Source of the DNA: Flavimaricola sp.
GTDB lineage: Bacteria > Pseudomonadota > Alphaproteobacteria > Rhodobacterales > Rhodobacteraceae
Direction: 5' to 3'
Length of the DNA stretch: 64,000 bases
NCBI GenBank assembly: GCA_029255105.1
Contig: JAQWWH010000085.1
Coordinates: 17,702 to 81,701, forward strand
Part shown: piece by piece, positions 59,066 through 64,000 of the stretch
Position numbering within the stretch: the stretch's first letter is position 1
Layout of the letters: each line of letters opens with the position of its first letter
Notes under the pieces: generated by a model
The model's input: only the letters and a program-made list of their open reading frames with translations
Databases searched by the model: none
What the model was told of the DNA's origin: nothing
Translations under genes and position numbers: made by a program

Positions 59066-62000
59066 CTAAACTGCCGCCAAAAGGGCGGCGTTGCCCCCGG
59101 CTGCGGTCGTGTCCACGCAAACGTGCCGCTCAAGCACGACATGGGCCGCGTCGGGCATTGCGGTGATCAGCGACACCAGCGGGCCGGGTCGTCTGGCCAG
59201 CGCCGCCTCGTACTGGCTGGCCAGGTCCCGAGTGCCCCACCAGATCACCCCGCCGATAGGCCCCAGTGCCTCCAGCGCGTCGCCCTCGACCTGTCCTCCC
59301 GCGACAACCGGCACGCCACCAAGCGCCGCGACCGCCTGGCCCTGCGCCTCGGCCGCTTCGCGCCCGGGCCCAAGGCACAGGATTGGCGGCCGGGCGACCT
59401 GACCAAGGCGGTTCGATTCGCCCGTCGGCCCCGGCATGTCGGTGACCGGCAAGGCTGGTCCCGGCCCCGCCCGGCGCAACCTGTTGGCCAGGGTGGCCAT
59501 ATCCTCGGCCCCCGACCAACCCGTGCCGGTGATTGCGGGCGCTGCGGCAGGCGCGCCGAACCTCGGCAGATAGTGTGGCCCCCCGGCCTTGGGTCCTGTC
59601 CCGGACAGGCCCTCTCCACCAAAGGGCTGGCTTCCGACCACCGCACCGATCTGGTTGCGGTTGACGTAGATGTTGCCGGCCGTGATCCGGTCCACGATGT
59701 GCTGGACCCTGTCATCAATCCTTGTGTGCAGGCCAAAGGTCAAACCGTAGCCGGTCGCATTGATGGCCCCGATCACCTTGTCCAGCTCTGCCGCCTTGAA
59801 GGTCACCACATGCAGCACCGGTCCGAAGATCTCCCGCTCCAGTTCCGAGATGCTGCCAAGGCGGATCACCGTAGGGGCGATGAAATGCCCTGCTTCAGGC
59901 GCCTGCAGGGCATGCAGTACCCGACCTTCGGACCGGGCAACGGCAATATGGTCCGCAATCGTTTTTTGCGCCGCCTTGTCGATAACCGGCCCAAGATCTG
60001 TGGCCAGCTGCCATGGCGACCCGATCTGCAGCTCGTCCATGGCCCCCGTAAGCATGCGCAGAAGCTTAGGTGCGATGTCCTCTTGCACGTAAAGGCAACG
60101 AAGCGCTGAACAGCGCTGCCCGGCGGAGCGGAAGGCACCGTTCACGATGTCCCTGACCGCGTGCTCCGGCAGGGCCGTGCTGTCCACGATCATGGCGTTC
60201 AGCCCGCCCGTCTCGGCGATCAGCGGCGTGCCGGGGGCGCAGTGCTGCGCCATGGATGCCCGGATCTTGCGGGCTGTACCCGTCGATCCGGTAAAGGCCA
60301 CGCCTGCGACCCGCGCCTCGGCCACGACGGCGGCTCCGGCGGCAACGCCCCCGGGCAATAACTGGAGGGCACTGACCGGCACGCCTGCCGCCTGCAGCAG
60401 CGCGACCGCCTTTGAGGCAATCAGGGGCGTTTGCTCGGCCGGTTTGGCCAGAACGGCATTCCCCGCAGCCAGCGCCGCCGCGATCTGCCCGGTAAAGATG
60501 GCAAGCGGGAAGTTCCAGGGGCTGATGCAGGACCAGATCCCGCGGGCGCCGCACTCTTCTGCACTCTCGGCTTCGGCTGCATAATAGCGCAGGAAATCCA
60601 CCGCCTCGCGGACTTCGCCAACGGCATCGGCAAGGGTTTTCCCCGCCTCGCGGGCCAATAGGGCGAACAGCTCTGGCGCGTTCGCCTCATAGGCATCAGC
60701 GGCGCGTCGCAAAATGGCGGCCCTTTCGGTGACGGGGATTTGCCAGGGCCTTGCCCCGTCAAAAGCCGCCGCCACATCCGCTGCGGTCGCCTCGACCACC
60801 TGCCCTACGACGTCCTCCAGGTTGGCCGGGTTCTGCACCGGCTTGGCAAGATCACTGTTTGCCTGCCCTGAAGCCAAGATCGGGGTGGACGTCCAGACAT
60901 GGGTCAGGAAGGGCAGACGCCCGGCCTCGATCCGGTCGAGCGTCGGGGTATGGGTGATGTCCCACCCGGCAGAGTTCACGCGTGACGGCTCAAATAGCTG
61001 CGGACCGGTTGGCAGGTCCGGGGCCGTTATATCCGCCCCGAATGGATCGGCGACCACGACCTCTGGCGGGACCTCTTCATCGACGATCTGATTGACGAAG
61101 GACGAGTTTGCCCCGTTTTCCAGCAAGCGCCGGACCAGATAGGCCAAAAGATCCTCGTGTGCCCCGACGGGCGCATAGATCCGACAGCGGGTGCCCTGCG
61201 CCTTGAGCACAAGGGTGTGCAACGTCTCGCCCATGCCGTGCAGCCGCTGAAACTCGAACCGGTCCGGGCCAATGATCATCGCCTTGGCCATATGCAAGAC
61301 CGCCGAAACAGTGTGGGCATTATGAGTGGCAAACTGCGGATAGATCCGGTCCGTCATGCCCAAAAGCTTGCGGGCATTGGCGATATAGCTCACATCGGTC
61401 GCCGCCTTGTTGGTGAATACCGGAAATCCGGGCATCCCTTCGACCTGAGCCCGCTTGATCTCGGCGTCCCAATAGGCGCCTTTGACAAGACGCACCATGA
61501 TCTTGCGGTTGAGGCGGGTTGCGAGATCGTGCAGCCAGTCAATGACCGGCCCGGCCCGTTGACCAAAGGCCTGCACCACGACGCCAAAGCCATCCCAGCC
61601 CTTGAGCGCCGGGTCCGACAGGGTCGCCTCGATCACATCAAGCGACAGTGACAGGCGGTCGGCCTCTTCGGCGTCGATGTTGAACCCCATGCCCGCTGCC
61701 TTGGCCAGAAGGGCAAGGGCGCGGACGCGGGGAACCAGTTCCTCCATCACCCGGTCGGCCTGCGCGACTTCGTAGCGGGCGTGAAGGGCCGACAACTTCA
61801 CCGAGATGCCAGGGTTCTGGGCGACGCTGCCGTGGGTGCAGTCGGTAGCAATGGCCGAAATGGCGCGGGAATAGGACAGGTGATAGCCGCGGGCATCGGC
61901 CTCGGTCCGGGCAGCCTCGCCCAGCATGTCGTAGCTGTAGGTGAACCCCTTTGCCTGCATCCCGGCCGCCCGGGTCATCGCCTTGCCGATCGTTTCGCCC

Positions 62001-62521
62001 AAGACAAACTGGCGGCCCATTTCGCGCATGGCACGGGCGACGGCAGAGCGGATAACCGGCTCGCCCAGACGTTTGATGGCGCCCCTAAGGTGGCGGGTGA
62101 TGCCAGGGGTATCGTCATCCAGCACCCGGCCCGTCAGCAAGAGCGCCCAGGTCGAGGCATTGACAAGCGACGAGGCGGATTTGCCAAGGTGCTGGCCCCA
62201 GTCGGACGGCGCAATCTTGTCCTCGATCAGGGCGTCGATGGTCTCGGCATCGGGCACGCGCAACAGCGCCTCGGCAAGGCACATCAGGGCAATGCCCTCA
62301 TCCGTCGACAGGCCATACTCGGCCAGGAACACCTCCATCAGTCCGGGATCGGACGAGGACCTGATCTTGCGGACCAATCCGGCAGCATCGGCCGAGATGG
62401 CCTGGCGCTCTGACAAAGTCAGTGCAGCCTCGGCCCTGAGGCGGTGTAGAATGGTGCCTTGATCGGCATACATTGCGTCGTCAATGAGGGTCCGCAGCTT
62501 GAGCGGATGGGGGGTAGACAT
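59066..62521 (-). CDS. putA: Bifunctional proline dehydrogenase/1-pyrroline-5-carboxylate dehydrogenase
   Basis: A 1151-residue PutA. The N-terminal half is the FAD-dependent proline dehydrogenase barrel ('VRLVKGAYWDAEIKRAQVEG', 'FATHNAHTVSAVLHMAKAM', 'FEFQRLHGMGETLH'). The C-terminal half is an aldehyde dehydrogenase with 'LAKPAEQTPLIASKAV', 'AETGGLNAMIVDST' and catalytic Cys804 in SAGQRCSALRC. It oxidises proline to glutamate in two steps. There is no N-terminal ribbon-helix-helix domain, so it does not repress its own gene; the divergent Lrp-type regulator does that. GGAGAG lies ahead of the ATG at 62521. Confidence 0.95.
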   Translation of the reverse strand: MSTPHPLKLRTLIDDAMYADQGTILHRLRAEAALTLSERQAISADAAGLVRKIRSSSDPGLMEVFLAEYGLSTDEGIALMCLAEALLRVPDAETIDALIEDKIAPSDWGQHLGKSASSLVNASTWALLLTGRVLDDDTPGITRHLRGAIKRLGEPVIRSAVARAMREMGRQFVLGETIGKAMTRAAGMQAKGFTYSYDMLGEAARTEADARGYHLSYSRAISAIATDCTHGSVAQNPGISVKLSALHARYEVAQADRVMEELVPRVRALALLAKAAGMGFNIDAEEADRLSLSLDVIEATLSDPALKGWDGFGVVVQAFGQRAGPVIDWLHDLATRLNRKIMVRLVKGAYWDAEIKRAQVEGMPGFPVFTNKAATDVSYIANARKLLGMTDRIYPQFATHNAHTVSAVLHMAKAMIIGPDRFEFQRLHGMGETLHTLVLKAQGTRCRIYAPVGAHEDLLAYLVRRLLENGANSSFVNQIVDEEVPPEVVVADPFGADITAPDLPTGPQLFEPSRVNSAGWDITHTPTLDRIEAGRLPFLTHVWTSTPILASGQANSDLAKPVQNPANLEDVVGQVVEATAADVAAAFDGARPWQIPVTERAAILRRAADAYEANAPELFALLAREAGKTLADAVGEVREAVDFLRYYAAEAESAEECGARGIWSCISPWNFPLAIFTGQIAAALAAGNAVLAKPAEQTPLIASKAVALLQAAGVPVSALQLLPGGVAAGAAVVAEARVAGVAFTGSTGTARKIRASMAQHCAPGTPLIAETGGLNAMIVDSTALPEHAVRDIVNGAFRSAGQRCSALRCLYVQEDIAPKLLRMLTGAMDELQIGSPWQLATDLGPVIDKAAQKTIADHIAVARSEGRVLHALQAPEAGHFIAPTVIRLGSISELEREIFGPVLHVVTFKAAELDKVIGAINATGYGLTFGLHTRIDDRVQHIVDRITAGNIYVNRNQIGAVVGSQPFGGEGLSGTGPKAGGPHYLPRFGAPAAAPAITGTGWSGAEDMATLANRLRRAGPGPALPVTDMPGPTGESNRLGQVARPPILCLGPGREAAEAQGQAVAALGGVPVVAGGQVEGDALEALGPIGGVIWWGTRDLASQYEAALARRPGPLVSLITAMPDAAHVVLERHVCVDTTAAGGNAALLAAV

Positions 62522-62540
62522 CGGATGACTCTCCAAAGGA

Positions 62541-62561
62541 ATTCGTCTACACTAGACCAAT
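62541..62561. promoter_or_regulatory. Candidate PutR (Lrp-type) operator in the putA-putR gap
   Basis: A 21-base near-perfect palindrome: ATT-c-GTCTA-CAC-TAGAC-c-AAT, with one mismatched pair. It lies 20 bases upstream of putA and about 67 bases before the regulator start. Its length and AT-flanked form suit an Lrp/AsnC-type regulator. Confidence 0.6.
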
Positions 62562-62627
62562 GTTTCAGGTCGTTTTGCCCCAATACTGCAGCATGACGGC
62601 ATAATGTTCCGAAGAATGGGTGGTTTT

Positions 62628-63098
62628 ATGGCTGAACGAACTGTGGACCTTGACGTATTTGACACCAAGATTCTCGACGTTCTGGCCGTCGATGGCCGGA
62701 TCAGCGTCACGGCGCTGGCGCAGAAGGTCGGCCTATCCAAATCTCCGGTCCAGGCGCGGCTGAAACGGCTTGAGGAGAACGGTGTTATCCGAGGCTATCG
62801 CGCCCTCTTTGATCCGATCCTTCTGCGTCGGGACCACGTGGCCTTTGTCGAGGTGAAACTGACCGACACCCGCGAGTCGGCGTTGGACGCCTTCAATGCC
62901 GCGGTCCTGAAGGTCGGCGAGATAGAGCAGTGCCATATGATTGCCGGATCATTCGATTATCTGTTGAAAGTGCGCACCAGCACCATGGCAGCGTACAGGG
63001 CGGTTCTGGCCGAACGCATCTCGACTTTGCCTTACGTGGCCAACACGTCCACCTATGTCGCGATGCAAGCGGTCAAGGAAGAAGGCTTTGCCGCCTGA
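62628..63098 (+). CDS. putR: Lrp/AsnC-family regulator of proline utilisation
   Basis: A 156-residue regulator with an N-terminal helix-turn-helix ('DTKILDVLAVDGRISVTALAQKVGLSKSPVQARLKRLEENGVIRGYRA') and a C-terminal RAM ligand domain ('VAFVEVKLTDTRESALDAFNAAV', 'CHMIAGSFDYLLKVRT'). Being divergent from putA, it is the alphaproteobacterial PutR-type activator that responds to proline. The ATG at 62628 was chosen; 62616 and 62604 are in frame but lie upstream of homology. Confidence 0.9.
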   Translation: MAERTVDLDVFDTKILDVLAVDGRISVTALAQKVGLSKSPVQARLKRLEENGVIRGYRALFDPILLRRDHVAFVEVKLTDTRESALDAFNAAVLKVGEIEQCHMIAGSFDYLLKVRTSTMAAYRAVLAERISTLPYVANTSTYVAMQAVKEEGFAA

Positions 63099-63144
63099 GC
63101 CGTCCCTCTTGACCCGTGACCAGATCGCTCCATGATTGTCGTGT

Positions 63145-63693
63145 ATGAAACACGCCCTCGCCATTCTTAGCCTTTGCATTGCCTTGCCCGCTGCTGCCCA
63201 GCAGGTTTGCCCGGCAAATCCTGACCATGAAGCCGCCAAGGATTACATTCTGCGAGATCTGAGGGTTTCGCGCGATGAGACCGAGGCCCGGGTGTTATCG
63301 AATGGGCTCTGGCAACTTTGGACCGATGCCCCGGATTCCCGCGCCCAAGAGTTGTTGGACGAAGGGATGCGGCGACGGCAGTTGAGCGACTTTATAGGTG
63401 CGCGCGACGTTCTCGACGGCCTCGTCGAATACTGTCCCGACTATGCAGAGGGCTACAATCAACGCGCCTTCGCGAACTTTCTGCGTCAGGACTATGCCCC
63501 TGCTCTGGTTGACCTGGAACGGGCGCTGGAAATCGACCCCCGCCATGTTGCCGCCCTGACCGGCAAGGCTCTGACGCTGATGGGTCTGGAGCGGGACGAT
63601 GAGGCCCAGCTCGTGCTGCGCGAGGCGCTGCGGATGAACCCTTGGCTGGGAGAGCGGCGATTGCTTACCCTGCCGCCAGAGCAGGCGCTTTAG
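63145..63693 (+). CDS. Periplasmic TPR-repeat protein
   Basis: A 182-residue protein with signal peptide MKHALAILSLCIALPAAAQQ (cleavage after AAA/AQ). At least two tetratricopeptide repeats are visible ('DYAEGYNQRAFANFLRQDYAPALVDLERALEIDPRH' and the following 34-residue unit). TPRs mediate protein-protein contacts; the partner is unknown. The frame reaches a TTG at 63136, but the ATG at 63145 gives a normal signal peptide. No operon partner is seen. Confidence 0.82.
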   Translation: MKHALAILSLCIALPAAAQQVCPANPDHEAAKDYILRDLRVSRDETEARVLSNGLWQLWTDAPDSRAQELLDEGMRRRQLSDFIGARDVLDGLVEYCPDYAEGYNQRAFANFLRQDYAPALVDLERALEIDPRHVAALTGKALTLMGLERDDEAQLVLREALRMNPWLGERRLLTLPPEQAL

Positions 63694-63912
63694 CCAACAC
63701 GTTGGATGCAAGCCAGGCCATTGGTGGAATGCCCAAGGTTGTGCCTAATGCACGAGTTGAGGATTTACCCTCGCGGGGGACGTTGATACCAACGCACTCG
63801 TTGTGACTGTGTGGTGAAAGCCTGCCCTTGCCCTTTGCGACAAATCTGGCCGCCCCTCGCGCCAGACCGCTTGAGGACCATGGATGGACTTTAGCCGCCG
63901 AACGACAACGAG

Positions 63913-63998
<86 letters not shown>

Positions 63999-64000
63999 CC

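Noticed and set aside
63694..63912. Integration site next to the tRNA-Leu gene
   Set aside because: The window ends just after the tRNA and no integrase or repeated tRNA end is seen on the visible side.

Overview
The window looks like a chromosomal segment of a Rhodobacterales (roseobacter-type) alphaproteobacterium. The sequence is GC-rich, most genes sit in tight operons with ATGA or 1-8 nt overlaps, a helicase gene carries an alphaproteobacterial LexA box (GTTC-N7-GTTC), and the content (many ABC-type catabolic islands, a PutA/Lrp pair, a MerR-fadE-fadA-fadB block) fits that group. The placement is inferred from gene content, not from a marker gene.

Layout. 1-5650: the tail of a LacI-type regulator, an EamA exporter, a UvrD-like helicase on the minus strand with a LexA box, a gene-free stretch with an orphan intrinsic terminator, and a two-gene sugar-acid operon (beta-hydroxyacid dehydrogenase plus TIM-barrel isomerase-like protein). 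5679-18742: an amino-sugar utilisation island. A GH20 hexosaminidase and a HutC-type GntR regulator run leftward. An ABC sugar importer, an oxidoreductase, two different SIS-domain deaminase/isomerase proteins (NagB-II-like and AgaS-like), a ROK kinase, NagA and CutC run rightward. A palindromic operator lies at the divergent promoter. 18789-28386: two convergent units, a diaminopropionate-ammonia-lyase-like enzyme, an M24 peptidase and an EutA/maleate-isomerase-like protein on plus, facing a dipeptide-type ABC importer plus a second M24 peptidase on minus. This set may import and degrade an unidentified amidated or modified amino-acid compound.

28699-35725 holds what appears to be a complete D-apiose oxidative pathway: apsD, apnL, apnO, oiaK and the RuBisCO-like oiaX, with a FadR-type GntR regulator and a perfect palindrome ahead of apnO. 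No transporter is in the locus. 35799-46524 is housekeeping or mixed: GMC oxidoreductase, GST, a bleomycin-binding protein very like the Tn5 product, transglutaminase-like protein, methyltransferase, SRAP/YedK, a periplasmic 5'-nucleotidase, DUF952, PyrD, MATE and a thioesterase.

46595-57777 is a fatty-acid or acyl-CoA degradation region: a second thioesterase, two paralogous MerR regulators, a roughly 590-aa acyl-CoA dehydrogenase, a small conserved-looking protein, GST, thiolase, a hypothetical protein, a FadB-type multifunctional enzyme, a sulfotransferase and an acyl-CoA synthetase. 57834-64000 carries a VOC protein, rhomboid protease, PutA with a divergent Lrp-type PutR, a TPR lipoprotein-like or periplasmic protein, and a tRNA-Leu(UAA) at the right edge. 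Four copies of a palindrome with arms GTAAGGTGGGT/ACCCACCTTAC lie between genes from 46.5 to 59.1 kb.
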